The notes under the pieces were generated by a model. It was not told the origin of the DNA and searched no databases. It saw only the letters and a list, made by a program, of their open reading frames with translations. DNA of 64,000 nucleotides from Paramecium pentaurelia (taxonomy: Eukaryota; Ciliophora; Oligohymenophorea; Peniculida; Parameciidae): NCBI GenBank assembly GCA_905183005.1, contig CAJJDO010000071.1, forward strand, positions 393,537 to 457,536, given 5' to 3'. Position 1 is the first letter of the stretch; every line of letters starts with the position of its first letter. A program made the position numbers and the translations under genes. Positions 1-12,510 of this stretch are shown here, one piece after another.

Positions 1-1640
1 GTACTCTTTATTGTTAAAAAACATTTCATGATTACAAAGCTTATTCATATTGGCAGCATTAAAAACTTTTCTATAATTTGGATTATTTTATTATGCCATA
101 TCATGGGAAAACTAATATTAAAACTTCTTTTAAATTATTTAAAGAGGGATATTTTGATAAATGCAATAAGCTTATCCTGAGTACAATTTTATAGTTTAAA
201 TATGAAACAAGAAAGAATGGAATATTAATGAATAAAAAAATCAAACATCTCATCTAAATATATCCTATCATGAGTTTTAAAGAAGTTAATTGAAGTATAT
301 GCAAGAATCTGGAATATATGATTATATTTGCAAAATAAAAATAAAAAGGATGCATTAATATTCTAAGAAGAATAATTTTAATCTCAATTTTTATTAGAAG
401 TAAAGTTTGTTTCTATCCTTAGACTTAAAAATATTATAAGAATGAAATAGATGATAAATTAAACTTAACTACTACAGAGTTTATAAATTGGGCAAATTCC
501 ATTTCAAATTAGAAATGGATATATGTTCGGGAATGCTATCCAAATAGTTATTAAGCATAAATTCAACAATTAAAGCTGATAATAGTCAGTAATCAAGCAG
601 CTAGACCGATGAAATAAAACTTTTCTTCAAATATATATTCAAATTAAGGAATGAATAATTAAAATATAAAAGTATTTTGAATAAAAAGGATAGGGTTTAA
701 ATAATTCGGTTGTTAGTTAATAATAAATAGATTAAAAAAGTATTTAGTTAAATTAATTTTTAGATGAAGCTGAACTCTATTACACTAATATACTAAGATT
801 AATGGAAAAAACTTAAGATATTTGTTTTAATTAATTGGAAAAAGAACCTGAGTCAAAAATTTATACAGTAAATCATTAATGTACTTGTAAAATAAGCATG
901 AAAAATCTCCAAAAATTTTAGCCATATATATTGATATCATCATAAGAAGAGATGAAGGAAGAAATGAAATAGAAACTGATAAACTATTGACTTAAATTTT
1001 TTGTCTCTTTCAATTACTTTATCAACGAGATATTTTCTTTTCAACATTATTAAGAACTATTATCCAAAAGATTGCTCAATTTTTAGTATAAACATCTCTA
1101 ACTTTAAAAATAGAAATAAACTAAAAATAAATGATATGATTATCAAAACATCAATTTTTTGGTTTGTGGCAATCTACGATTGTCTCCAAAGAAAAAGAAT
1201 TTATTGAATACACTTGAGATTGCGAAGGCTATTATCACAATAGATCTTAAACTTTATATTTAGCTACCAAATTTTTAATAAAGTCTAATAGGGATTTAAT
1301 CAAGAAATATTGAAAACAAATAACAATTGTTCGAATAATTCCATTCGTTTCAGTATGATGCAACATCCATAAAATGGTGAAAAATTATTTATTGTTGCTG
1401 CTTATTAATGAAGGTGACATCTCAAAAAGGGTTTCATAATTTTATCCTGTTTGAAATGATTTCTACTTAAGAAATTAAGAATAAACTGCATTATTTATGA
1501 CAATATTTATTAAGTAAAGAAGGAAGAGTTGAACAAATACTCCTTAAGATTTAGATCGAAAATGAAAGAGATTCTGAAAAATTGAATCACACATTTTCTT
1601 ATGTAGCAAAATCTTCTGTAAAAAACCATTTTTCTTGTAT
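1..1640 (+). pseudogene. cullin-like pseudogene (copy A)
   Basis: Cullins are scaffolds of SCF-type ubiquitin ligases. With TAA/TAG as Gln, successive frames give cullin-like blocks in the correct order. Around 130-290 is a helix ending in KNGILMNKKIKHLIQIYP. Around 420-530 is YYKNEIDDKLNLTTTEF. Around 880-1080 is the strongest block, HEKSPKILAIYIDIIIRR followed by TDKLLTQIFCLFQ and RDIFF, matching the cullin stretch before the conserved KRLL region. Around 1430-1610 is a C-terminal block with STQEIKNKLHYL and DSEKLNHTFSY. The blocks lie in different frames and in-frame TGA codons occur, so this is a decayed gene. The 5' end probably lies before the window start. It faces copy B. The identification rests on motif order and spacing only. 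Confidence 0.6.
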
Positions 1641-1859
1641 TTCAGATTTAAATAAATTGTATTTTAAATATATTTTATTTTATTTAATACTTAAATTTTC
1701 TATGTTCAATTCTGATAATGATAAACATTTCTAAAGAATTGATATAATTAATAAATACAAATTTTGTTCATCTCTTATAATATAAAATTTCTAACTCAAA
1801 TTATCTATTCTATTTTTGATTAATTAAAAATTTTTTTTAAAAATAGAAATCATAGATTA

Positions 1860-2715
1860 GCAATTTTAAAGTAATTTATAATGATCAATTATTTTTTTAG
1901 TTTCATCAATCTTATCAATTAAGAAATTCACAAATAATTCTCTTTGCTTGTTTAATTTTTAATGTTCCTCATTTCATCATGCTAGAAATTTAAATTATTG
2001 GCTTTACAGCCCTTTTTGGCTACATATTGTGATTAGGAAACAATTTAATTTTTTTGGCTCTTTTGTGAAACCCTTGCTTAATTTCAGAACTTCATATTCA
2101 TCTGAGAAATCTTCAATGTCCTATTTTGCCCTAGTTATTATTTTCATACAAACGAAATGTATCATGAATTTTCTAAAACTTTCTTATCAATATTAGTCAA
2201 ATCCAAGATATTTTTTGATAGAGAATGAATCTGCTTTACTGAATAAAAAGAAAACAATCATTTACATTGTATTCACATTCAAGAAGTATTTTTCTGTTAT
2301 ATTTTATATATCAATTCAGCCTGCCCTAAATTAAAGTACCATTTTCCTTTGTATTTAATTTAATTAGTTTTTTCATAATTCCTATAAACAATAAGTAAAT
2401 CTAAACTCCAAAATATTCTAAATTTTAAGTGGCTTAATGATATTTTTAAAAATATTAAATTTAGGCCAACAGCTATCAGTCATCAAAACAGCATTAAAGT
2501 CAAATTAGATATCTTTGCTGATTTATTAATCAATGGCATATCTGTTTGATTCTTCAATATCTCAAAGTACTCTGCTTTCCTAGAGAGACTCCTCACCAAT
2601 TGATGTGCTATTTATTTTGGCTTGGTAAGGTCCTTATCTAGAGTTCTTTGGACTATATCTTTTGGACATGATATTTTATTTTTTAGATAAAAATTGCTTA
2701 AATTTATATTGAACT
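1860..2715 (-). pseudogene. cullin-like pseudogene C-terminal part (copy B)
   Basis: Reading the minus strand downward from 2715 gives a C-terminal cullin series: DFNAVLMTDSCWP near 2470 (cullin VLTTGxWP), KYKGKWYFNLGQAEL near 2340 (cullin GRKLxWxxxLGxxxL), VNTMQMIVFFLF near 2260 (QxxLLLFN), then EDFSDEYEVLKLSKGF near 2110. The spacings of about 40, 15 and 50 residues agree with cullin C-terminal regions. At least four frame changes and in-frame TGA codons separate the blocks. It is oriented tail-to-tail with copy A and about 200 bp from it. No Cys-rich or other unrelated domain is seen. Confidence 0.6.
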
Positions 2716-4462
2716 TTTTATGCTCAATTTAAACATAAAATTCAATTGTTTTTCAACATTTTTGCACATAATTAATAAATAAAACCAAGTTTTAACCTTT
2801 AAGTGTTATTATGAAAAAATAATCTTTTTGGAAAGAAGAAACTTTGTTAAAGTAGTACTCTAATAATTTTGTAATTATTTTTAAATCAACCTAATAATTT
2901 TTGATTATTAATGGCTTGTAATAAATTTGATCTACTAAATTTTGTTAATGATAATATATTATTTTAATCCAAATTTATATGTGGATATTTTGGCAATTTT
3001 AAATAATAAACTTTGAGAAATTTTTAATTCATTTAATTAATCAATAAAAATAGAAAAATATCATTTATTTGAATACTTAATTGAAAATTCATTAGTAAGG
3101 AATCTTAAGATTATTGAGTCTTAGACTATAATGGTATTAAATTTAAAAATCAGGTATAAATCTGTCTATTAATAAATGAAATGTCGAATTATAATTTTAA
3201 TGTGATAATTATAAGTTTTTTTTTTTTTTTGACTTAACCTATGTATCTTAACGATGAAGCATTTTTTAACGCAATAAAATGAAAATAAATCTAATGAGAT
3301 ACATAGTATAGCTTAGGATACTAAAATTTTTTGTTAATATTCTTTATTTAAGCCAAATTAAGATGATGGTATTTATCTGATATAAATAAATTTCAATTAA
3401 TTTAAATAAGAATTTCAAATAATCGAATCAAATATAATTAAAAATAATTCAAGTAAGTTTAAATAGTAATGTGAAATATACTATATTATATATTTAATTA
3501 AATTTATACTTTTTATTTAATGTTGCCTTTCAGATAAATACAATAATATCATTATACAGAGATTAACACCATTTAACTAAGAATTTAAATGATTAACTTA
3601 TTTTATAAGTCTTAGGTGATTCTATATATAGGGAGATAGAAATTACAAATACATTATTATCAACATTAAAAGAGAAACCTTTTAAGAAAAGATTATTAAT
3701 AAATATAATTTAATAAGTTCATATCCCTTCTAAAAAGAAGAATCTTATAAAGCAACAGATTAAATTAATCATAATTGATTGTAAATTAAATGATCTTTTT
3801 TGCTTATATAAAACCATTAAATAGAATAATAATGTAATTATTTAAATATTATTTAAACAATCTAAAAAAATACATATGGATTTATAAATAAAAAAGAACT
3901 ACATGAAAATATTAAAAAATCGAACAGGGATATACTAAATAAGAATTATAATTGAAAATAAATATCAAAATTGTTCTTCAACTAAGCATATCTCAAATAA
4001 AAAAATCAGAATTAATAGAGTATATAAATTATATAATTAGATTTTGTTTAATATTTAATTTAATCTAAATTATGAGAGTAGAATTAAAATAACTTACTTC
4101 TTTATCAAAATCAAAATTAAATCAAGAATAAATATAAAATTCAACAAAATTCAAATATTGATCGTTGACTTCAATGAATTAATCTGAAATAGAAATAAAA
4201 TTAAGAAAATAATTTAGATTTGAATGTTAATATACAGATCCATAATAAAATTACTTAATCTTGCAAAATGAAGGTTGATATAAAATTTAATCATTAGGAA
4301 TTTTCAACTTAAATTTGATAGTTTCTATAAGACTAGAATTAATCTCTTTAACATAAGTATAATATCTATTTCAACTTATAAAAGAAAATATTAACTCAGC
4401 GTTATTATTTATTTTTGATATTTATACTAACAATTTAATGAATTGATTAATTAATTAAAATA
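2716..4462. other. AT-rich stretch without a recognised gene
   Basis: I see no family resemblance in any frame. A run of 15 T lies at 3216-3230. The stretch probably includes the promoter of the WD40 gene that starts at 4463. Confidence 0.5.
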
Positions 4463-6178
4463 ATGTTTAAAACAAAAATGATAGAAAATGAAAAATCACT
4501 GCAATGTGCATATCAACATAATCTTCCAATAGTTTAAGTTGTTCTGAATCCATTATTAAAGAAGGAATAGAGACTATTATGTAATGAATGCTTGGAAAAT
4601 GTAGATATAGAAGGAAAAGCAGTTGGATTCAAGAAAATAATTCAAATGATTGAAGAATAATAAAAGTTAAAAATAGATCAAGTTGAAAACGTCATCATCA
4701 TTAACATAAAATAAATTTAATTAATTCAAAGTCAAATAGATTAGTTGAAATCAAATATCATTCAATAATTAGATTAATTGAAATTTATTGTTCATGATTG
4801 GATCAATAATCTCTAGTCTTTAGGATTGAGATATTAAAACTACAATTTTCATGAAGAATTAGAAAATATGATCAATAATAAAAATGAATTGGGATTCAAT
4901 GAAAATTTATTAATGAAAAAAATTTGTGAAGAACATAATAATTGGAACTCAAAACTAACACTTAAATTAGAATTAGTCAACTAATTCCCAGAATATAATA
5001 ACCTCAAAGAAATCTTATTAAATCATCAATTTATGATTTCAAAGTTTGATTTGATATAAAATAAAAAAGATGAAAAATAAATTTTACTCTTAAAAGATGA
5101 CATTATATTAAAATAAACTGATTTCTCAGTTAAATAAAAGAATTGTTGTGTAAGCATAGCTTTTAATTCTTCTGACTCAATCATGGTATCAACAAATGAA
5201 AGTATTATTGAAGTATGGAATTTTAATAATGGAAGACTAGAATTACTATAAAGTTTGAATTAACATACTGGTTGGGTAAATGCACTAATGTTTAGTAAGA
5301 AATAGAATTCTTTTATTTCTTGTTCAAGTGATAAGACAATAAGAATTTGGAAAGATTAGGGGGGAAATGATTGGATTGGCTCATTCCCATATGAATAGCA
5401 TACTCATAAAGTTCTCTGTATGACTGTAAATTAAAATGAGGATTAAGTATTTTCTGGAAGTTAGGATAAGACAATAATAGTATGGAAATTAGATTTCGAT
5501 AAGAATGAATTGATATATCAATATTCATTAGAAAAGCACGATTATGATATTTATGGATTAAGTTTAAATTAATCAGAGAGATAATTAGTATCATGTGCAT
5601 ATGGTGAGGATTAAATAATTATTTGGGAGAGAGGATTAAATAATAAAATGGAATTCAAATATTTTTTTATAATCGTTAAAGATTAACAATTAAATTATTT
5701 TATAAAGTTTTACATATATTATTCATTAAATGGAAATAATTATTTAATAATTTTTTGATAAATACTTCAATTATACACAGCCTAACAAAAATCCAGGATT
5801 AAAAGTATAGTTTATCAAGGAGAATAAGTTTGTTTGGGTACCAAATAGTAAATAAGTTGACGAAATTATCGTATTTGAATTATAAGAAGGTGTATATCAA
5901 GAGAATTAGGAAAAGAAAATTTAAATAAATTAAAATAAAATACAGAATATGTCCTTTTTCCAATTGTTTATAATAAATAAAGGAATTTGATGATAGTAAG
6001 GCATAAAGCTTACATCTATTTCATAAGGGAATTAAATAATGGAAAGTTCAAGATAGTTGAATAAATCAATTTAGATATAAATGGAATTTATGGAGCTGCC
6101 ACAAATAATGGATTACATTTAGTTTTTTGGGATTAGAAGAAAAGAGAGTATTCAATATATGAATTATAATATAAATGA
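4463..6178 (+). CDS. B-box-like/coiled-coil WD40 repeat protein, split by an IES
   Basis: This is a probable cytoplasmic WD40 scaffold from a family with many Paramecium members. The ATG at 4463 opens 402 codons with no TGA up to 5667. The N-terminus has a short zinc-type motif (LLCNECLENV, about residue 40) and a Gln/Asn-rich helical region (about 60-220). WD40 repeats start near residue 226, for example HTGWVNALMFSKKQNSFISC, SSDKTIRIW, HTHKVLCMTV and SGSQDKTIIVW. At 5668 a TA-bounded insert interrupts the frame; removing it joins KYFF to TQPNKNPG and the frame continues through ENKFVWVP. One further one-base shift is needed in the A-rich stretch 5910-5945 before the final segment ending YSIYELQYK and TGA 6176-6178. 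About 535 residues in all. A decayed paralogue lies on the other strand at 6830-7979. Confidence 0.88.
5668..5775 (+). mobile_element. internal eliminated sequence (IES), 106 bp, TA-bounded
   Basis: Paramecium IESs are excised between two TA dinucleotides by the domesticated transposase PiggyMac, leaving one TA. Here the TA copies are at 5668-5669 and 5774-5775. The left end reads TATAATCG and the inverted right end TATAATTG. Each matches the consensus TAYAGYNR at seven of eight positions, including the TA. Excision removes 106 bp and restores the WD40 frame exactly (Phe-Phe then Thr-Gln-Pro). A length near 106 agrees with the roughly 10-bp size periodicity known for these elements. The insert carries an in-frame TGA and no coding potential. 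Confidence 0.85.
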
Positions 6179-6251
6179 AGTAATAAAATTAAATAATATT
6201 TAATATTGAATTTTACTAACAAAAGGTAAAAGAAAATTGATTATATTATGT

Positions 6252-6754
6252 GAAATATAAAAAGAGGACAATTAGAAAATTATACTATTGAATAATTCAG
6301 TCCATAAAAATTAAAAAATTTGATGAATAGAAATATTTTAAAGGCTCAACTATAATTGATATTATATATTAGTTTTATAGAATAAATACAATTTTAATCT
6401 ATTCGATATTCTAATTAATTATAATATGGCTCTAAAGAAACAATTTATTTATAAGAAGAGTCTAAATTAAAGGGAAATATTAAATATTTAACTTATTTAT
6501 AAAAAAAGTATCAATACAAATAGTTTATAATTAATTCTAATATTCAATATTCAGAGAGATCTGATATAATTAAAGTAATTATTAGTTTATCTAATTTTCT
6601 TTAATAATTGAAAATTGAATTTATGTACAAAAACCTTAATATAGAAATCAAATAAATTAATAATTAGTTGTTCATTATTTAAAAAATAAATTTTAATGGA
6701 AGTAAAGGAGGCCTTTTTGTTTAAAGCTATTTAAAGTTGACCACTTGTTGCTGA
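6252..6754 (+). CDS. possible coding fragment, unrecognised
   Basis: A frame of 167 codons without TGA runs from just after a TGA near 6249 to TGA 6752-6754, in the same frame as the end of the WD40 gene. It reads like a soluble or ectodomain-type protein, for example SERSDIIKVIISLSNFL and FNGSKGGLFVQSYLKL near the end. It lacks a convincing start. A frame of this length can occur by chance at this base composition, so it may be a relic or noncoding. Confidence 0.28.
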
Positions 6755-6829
6755 TTCTTTATAATTTACTCAATTAAAAGTTTATTAGATTTCAACTGAA
6801 ATTAAATATGATTATGATGGTTCTAGTTA

Positions 6830-7979
6830 ATCATTATTTGATAATTACTTAATCCAAGATTTTCCATGATTGATGATCGGTTCAATGAATAAAAGAATTG
6901 ATATTTTAGACCTTTTCCATTATCTAATTGTAAAGTACTTTTGAAAATAAAATTTAGATAATTTCTATCAATATAGATATAAGTACTATATTAATTAAAT
7001 GATATTCAATCATGATATACAACCATCAATCAAATGAATTTTTATTATGATAAAATCTTATTTGGAAAATATTGAATGAAAATTAACATCTCATTGACCA
7101 TTATAGAAGTTAATTTTACAATTATTATCTTTGTTTTACTCTCCAAATATAAGATTAGATTAAAAACAAAGATTAAAAAATATTGTAACAATCATGATCA
7201 ACAGCTATTGCTAAACACAAATTTCTTTATGAAAAAGAAGTTTGTTAAATTATTTAATAATTGAATGGTTTGAGATAAATTGGATGAGTAGATTAAATAG
7301 TTTCTGATTCTTTTATATTTAAGTGACTATTTAAACATTCTATTTCTTTATTTTTTTGTTTGATATCGATTTATTATCTTTATTCACTCTGATTAAAATT
7401 CTAAGAACCTAATAATAAACAAGATAATAGTTCCTTACATTTATTATATTGCTCAAATTATTAAAATTTTTCTAGTTTATGATTAAATTTTGAAGTCCAA
7501 CAGAGATTGGTTTACTAAATTTCATTGATTATTATTTATAAGTAGTCATCAGTTTTATTTTACTTTATAAACATAATTTCTAATTCTTCGTAAAAACTAT
7601 ATTAAGAATCTTATGATCCTTATTATTTAAGAATTTGAATTCAGTCCATCAGAATAGTAATCAATTAGTTTAATTATTGGATTACAAATGATTTCATTTG
7701 ATCTACAATACCATGTAATGATTCAATTAATTCTATTTAATTCATTATTATATTTTCTACTGTTTCCATCTTTTTTACCTAATTTTCTTCAGTTAATGAA
7801 ATAATTTTTTTTAATCCAACCACCTTGGTATCTAAGTCTGCATCAATTAAACATTCTGTACATAAGAGTTTCTATTTCCTTGATAATTTTGGATCTAGTG
7901 CAATATTAGTTACTGGTAGATTATGTCCTTTTGAACATCGAAAATCTTTTTGATTTTCTTTCATTTTTGGTTTTAACAT
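6830..7979 (-). pseudogene. WD40 family pseudogene, paralogue of the gene at 4463
   Basis: From the ATG at 7979 the protein begins MLKPKMKENQKDFRCSKGHN, then KQKLLCTECLIDADLD and VVGLKKIISL. This parallels the N-terminus of the gene at 4463 (RLLCNECLENVDIEG, VGFKKIIQM). The paralogue has HDWINNLQ where this copy has MD-stop-IQIL: a TGA at 7641-7643 stands in place of Trp. The same frame continues beyond it (YSFYEELEIMF, CWTSKFNHKLEKF) to the start of the WD region (NLCLAIAVDHDC near 7165), after which similarity fades. It converges on the intact gene and overlaps the possible fragment at 6252-6754. It is a clear decayed duplicate. Confidence 0.75.
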
Positions 7980-8530
7980 TTAATTTAATAATGAATTTTA
8001 GGGAAAATTAGTTCACATTTATGTTGCGTAAACTCAATATTATTAGAAAAATATTTAAGTAGTTTAAAAAGGGGATATGATAAATTTGAGCAGATATGAT
8101 ACTATAGTTATTTTTATTTTCTATTTGTATTTAAAATTGTTTAGTTGTGAGTAGTGCAAGCTTAGCAATTATTAGAAGTACTAAAACTTTTCATTCATTA
8201 GAACTGCTCCAAATTTATAAACTGCAAAATAAAATAACTTAGCAGAAAAAACGGATAAAAAGATTACTATTAATTCATGGTTAGTATTTGTCAGATGTTG
8301 TACTATTTGGACAAATTAAACATTTAAATAGAAAATTACTTATATATATACAATTGGCCATAAGATCATAAAATCCTGGATCACAACTCAAAATCACTAA
8401 AATAGTATTATGTATCTTTGCATAAACAATTCATTAAAATAAGATTGACTCTAAATTGTAGTTAGACATTATAATAATAATATTATATATAAAAAATCTG
8501 ATGATTTAATAAAGGTTAAATGGATATTTG
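7980..8530. other. AT-rich spacer, no gene seen
   Basis: Stops in all frames and no protein resemblance. It is the upstream region of the WD40 pseudogene. Confidence 0.5.
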
Positions 8531-8717
8531 TGAGAAATCCATTACAAACTATTAATCATTTTAATTATCTTTGAGAGACTTAAATTAATTGTAACTTGTA
8601 GATTTCTACCCTTAAAATTGACTTTTTGAATTTAGTAATAAATATTAAACTGCTAAACATAGAATTGTTTTATTTCTGACAATTATAATTATGATCTCCA
8701 AAGAACGATTTGCTAAA

Positions 8718-9331
8718 ATGAACAAATAAAATTTGCTATTAGATCTTTTTCAATTATTACTATTTTTATGTTTCATTCAAAAGAAAGAACAAAAAGATAT
8801 AAGTATGATTTTAATTAAGTAATAAATATACTATATAGAAATACTATCAATGCCATATAAAACTAAAATAGGCTTGCAACCTGCAATTTGGTTTTAATGT
8901 GAATTGATTCAAGGGATTTACTAAGTAATAATTATAATAATATTAGATCATTTGGAATTATTTTTAATTAAAGAAACTTCTGCAACTTTATCCCTCAAGG
9001 TAGATGTATCTTTAATGACGTACTAAGTTTACTACGATTGGGAACAAAAATTCCAAAAAAATTCTAGAACAAATGATCCCTTCTTCCAATTCACCACACA
9101 GAAAGCGAAGCAACTAAAGATAGACCTCCCTGTAATTGTAAACTATATTCTGCTCGATCAAACAGTGTAGAGGTTTCAAAACTTCAAGGTCCCTACTAAT
9201 TAATCTTTCATCATTTCTTAGGTCAAGAGGAAGATAAATTACAAATTGCTGTACAAGAAATCGAATATAACCACTCTTTCATTTTTGAACCTCCACTCCA
9301 ATTTAGGTTTCATGGGGTGAAATTATTTTGA
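8718..9331 (+). other. locally GC-richer stretch, possible coding relic
   Basis: About 8960-9330 is richer in G+C than its surroundings, as Paramecium exons are. Two overlapping frames can be read. One runs 200 codons without TGA from ATG 8718 to TGA 9318. The other gives a more protein-like composition near 9070-9331 (TESEATKDRPPCNCKLYS, LGQEEDKLQIAVQEIEY) but has upstream TGA codons. I do not recognise either. Frames continuing to about 10430 contain TGA at roughly the chance rate and are not annotated. Confidence 0.2.
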
Positions 9332-10439
9332 TAAAAAATAATTTTTTATTATAAATAAAAAAGGATTACTTTGTTAGATATGGGTTAGGAGAAGAAAAGT
9401 TAAAAGTATTTATATTGTAAGAATTGTTTGGATAATTAGTCTATATCAAACTGTAGAACCTTTAATTAATTATAGCAATTCCTAATGGATTTTTTGCAAG
9501 GCCATTAAATTGTCGACCAAAATGGAGATTATAAAAGTGGACTTTATTTACTGCTCCTCGATTAACTAAATTGGAGAACAATTTTTTTTTAATAATTAGG
9601 CTTAGGATTAGGATGACTGTAAAGCTCCATAGCAAATGAATAGGAAGTGACCAAATGCGAAACCAAGTTAAAACTTTAAGGTAAGGTGTGCCTTTAAGTA
9701 TTTCAAATAAGAGTTAAAGTAATATAGATTATTAATTAGTGAATTCTATATAAATTAAATAGAATCCACTAATCTATAAAGATCTTGGTAAATTAATATA
9801 GAGAGAGTGCCATATGATTGTATAATGGATAAGAAAGAAGATATTTGTTGTTCTAGATCCTTTTTTGACTGGGTATTGTTATTACATGTAATAAAATGAA
9901 TAAATTATCAATTATGAGTACTCAGGAATTCTGATAAATTAAAAAATAATTTTAAGTCTCCAATGATCTAAAATTATATCAAAATTGTAAATTTAAAAAT
10001 CTGTAGTGTTTAAAAGAAATAGATGAATCATTGTATACATATAAAATATGATAAATCTGAAAGAGTAGAAGAATTTAAAATTTATTGCTTAAAAAATTTG
10101 AGCTTTTGTAGAATAATATACTAATTTGGCTTAGGTAGAATATTTAAATCTTAATCTCTTCCAGCCAAAAGGATTGATCTATCTCTCCTTTTGGGTACCA
10201 TTTATAAAAAAGCCCATGGTTAAGAAATTTTTTAAATTGATTCAATTTGCTCATTTAAAGAATTTCTTTTTTCAAATTTAATATATTTCAATTAATTGTG
10301 TACAAAAATATCAGAAAAATTAATTAAAAAAGTAACATTAGACAATTTAAATGATGCTAATATAACGAATGAACAAATAAATAGTTAATCAATTGAATAC
10401 ATATAATAAGATTTCTAAATATAAATTTTTTTATGATTA

Positions 10440-11245
10440 TTATAAATTATAATAAATACTAATTCTTTATATTTTTAAACGACATTAAAAGAAATTAAAT
10501 TTCAAATATCATCAAAAATTATTCAAATAACATTATATAAGTAATTTATAGAAAATTAAACTAATACTATTGTTCTTCTTTTCAATTATTTCCTATTTGT
10601 AATTTTTGTTTTGTGTTAATTTTATAAAATGAAATAAATTACTAATTATATAAACATATCATAAATCTAGAAATAGATTAAATCTCAATTTCATAAATAA
10701 TTTAGTATTAAACGAATGATGTTAGAAATTTTAACTATTTAATTATTTATGTTTGTAATCAGACCAATATTGATTTTGATATATTACTTTGAAAACTTAT
10801 CATTTAATCAAAATTGGTCCTTTATACAGTAAATAAATAATAAAATAAGAAAAAGGTCTGACACAGCTTTTTAATCCTGGCTATTGTCTTTATTTTTATG
10901 AAAACAAAAATACAACCTATTTTCAATATATTACTTTAACCTTTGTTATTTCATGCATTTCTATTTTTGAAGGAATTTCTACCCTATTCTGCCAAAATCC
11001 ACATAGAGACCCTAATATTATAATAATCATTACTAGAGCTGAATTAGAAATTCACCTCTGTTGTAATATGCTTTTCATTGGATCTACTTATAAAGCTTTT
11101 CTTTGAGTAGATCCAAAGAATTCTCATATCTTGTATGACAATAGAGAAAAGTTTTCTGCAGAAAAATATTGTAAATATTAATAATCTAATTGTTACCATA
11201 AATTAAAGATTTATAATAAATTATTATATTATATGTTTTATTAAT
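10440..11245. other. AT-rich stretch without a recognised gene
   Basis: Nothing recognisable on either strand. Its right end abuts the reading frame that begins at 11250. Confidence 0.45.
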
Positions 11246-11249
11246 TTTT

Positions 11250-12510
11250 TTGAGAAACATAATTGTAAATAATGAAATAATGATTTCTGAATTACAATCA
11301 AAATCAGAAATTTCAAATGTTAAATGCCGGCTTAATTCTTGTAATAATCACTCAAGTAAAGGAATTTATAGTGATTCAAATGCTATTGCTTTTAATGCAG
11401 ATTTAAGCGATGAAGAGCTATCTGAAGCTATAAAAACTACAAACTCTAGAGTAATATTTTTCTCATAATGATTTTATAACTTAGTTTACTTAGTAATAAT
11501 AGCCTTCATTTTAGCAATGATTATAATGTTAAGTTTTATTATTTATCCGAAGACTTGAAAAATGCCTGCAGTTATGTATTCATTGCTTCAATACAAGCAT
11601 ATAGTCCATTAATTTATGAACTATTTTGCTAAATCAATTTAATGGTAAGCATATTTGCTGGAACTAGTTTAGTCACTTAAAATCTTACATTCTGTTCTTA
11701 TTGAAGAATAACTTTGAGGGAATAGCAAGAAAAAAATTACCTCTCATACTTAATGCTATTTCATGGTTTACAATGATTTCTGAAACTTTGATAACAAAAT
11801 TTTTTCATTAACATGGATTGTCATTATTGGCAATTATAGATTAAAGTATAATCCTGGATTTGATTTGGGTGGGTAAATTTTTGTAAGTACTCTCCTGTCA
11901 GTTTATATAACGGTATCTATCAAGAAAGGCTCTTTCTTAGAATCAAGGATATCTAAATTTGATAGGACAAGTACTCAAAATTATTCTTCATATATAATAT
12001 CTTAATTTTGTAGATAATTAACTCAAGCAATAAGATATATCTTAGTTAGACTTAATTGCTCGATATTCAAAAATGAATTACAATTGAAAATTCAGCTAAA
12101 TTATGGACTCCTATTATATTACTTATTTTAAGACTTAGAGATCCAACTATAAGAAGTTAAATCTTACTATTACCATCCATTAAGGAAAAAGGAGTGTATT
12201 ACCATATTGCAATTATTGATTATCTTTATAAATGGAATGCTGAAAAAAAGATTGCGTAGGTCACAAAAAAATCCGTTAATGTAAAAATAGATCTAGACTC
12301 TTCAACTTAAAATCCTTCAGAATATACAAAAAGATTTATTGAAAAAGGTATTAATTTGAAAAAATATTACTAAAATTTTGGTTATTTTTGTCTTGTTATT
12401 AACAAAATACGATTGAGTATTAATTATAATTAATATTTATGTGAAATTCTGCTTTCTCTTAATCCTATAATCAAATAAAAGACATTAGCAATTTTTCACA
12501 ATCATTTTAA
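11250..12510 (+). pseudogene. possible GPCR-PIPK relic (membrane helices plus PIP-kinase C-terminus)
   Basis: Phosphatidylinositol phosphate kinases fused to seven-helix domains are known in protists. Here the first ORF gives an acidic stretch (LSDEELSEAIKTTN, about 11415). It is followed in shifted frames by hydrophobic segments (LVYLVIIAFILAMIIMLSF near 11485; SYVFIASIQAYSPLIYELF near 11575; LPLILNAISWFTMISETL near 11740). Near 12205-12370 the sequence reads VYYHIAIIDYLYKWNAEKKI and then NPSEYTKRFIEKGI, resembling the conserved PIPK C-terminal IIDxLQxYNxxKKxE...PxxYxxRF. The distance is too short to hold a complete kinase core, so internal sequence is missing. At least three frame changes are needed. 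The assignment is tentative. Confidence 0.38.

Noticed and set aside
1000..1090. Alternative frame reading HYQELLSKRLLN, like the cullin KRLL motif
   Set aside because: A neighbouring frame gives a much longer and better ordered cullin match over the same bases, so this is probably coincidence.
1001..1207. Standard-code ORF of 68 codons
   Set aside because: It overlaps the cullin-like relic in another frame and has no independent support.
5890..5909. A 20-nt intron (GTGTAT...ATTAG) that would restore the frame in the WD40 gene
   Set aside because: Paramecium introns start with GTA, and reading through this stretch gives family-like sequence (EGVYQENQEK). A one-base shift a little further on fits better.
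9070..9330. Tesmin-type CXC domain suggested by RPPCNCK
   Set aside because: The second half of the Cys pattern is missing.
8535..10430. One plus frame that looks protein-like for about 630 codons if TGA is read as Trp
   Set aside because: TGA occurs at about the chance rate for this base composition, and other frames look equally plausible. At 75% A+T the ciliate code makes random sequence look like Gln/Asn/Lys-rich protein.
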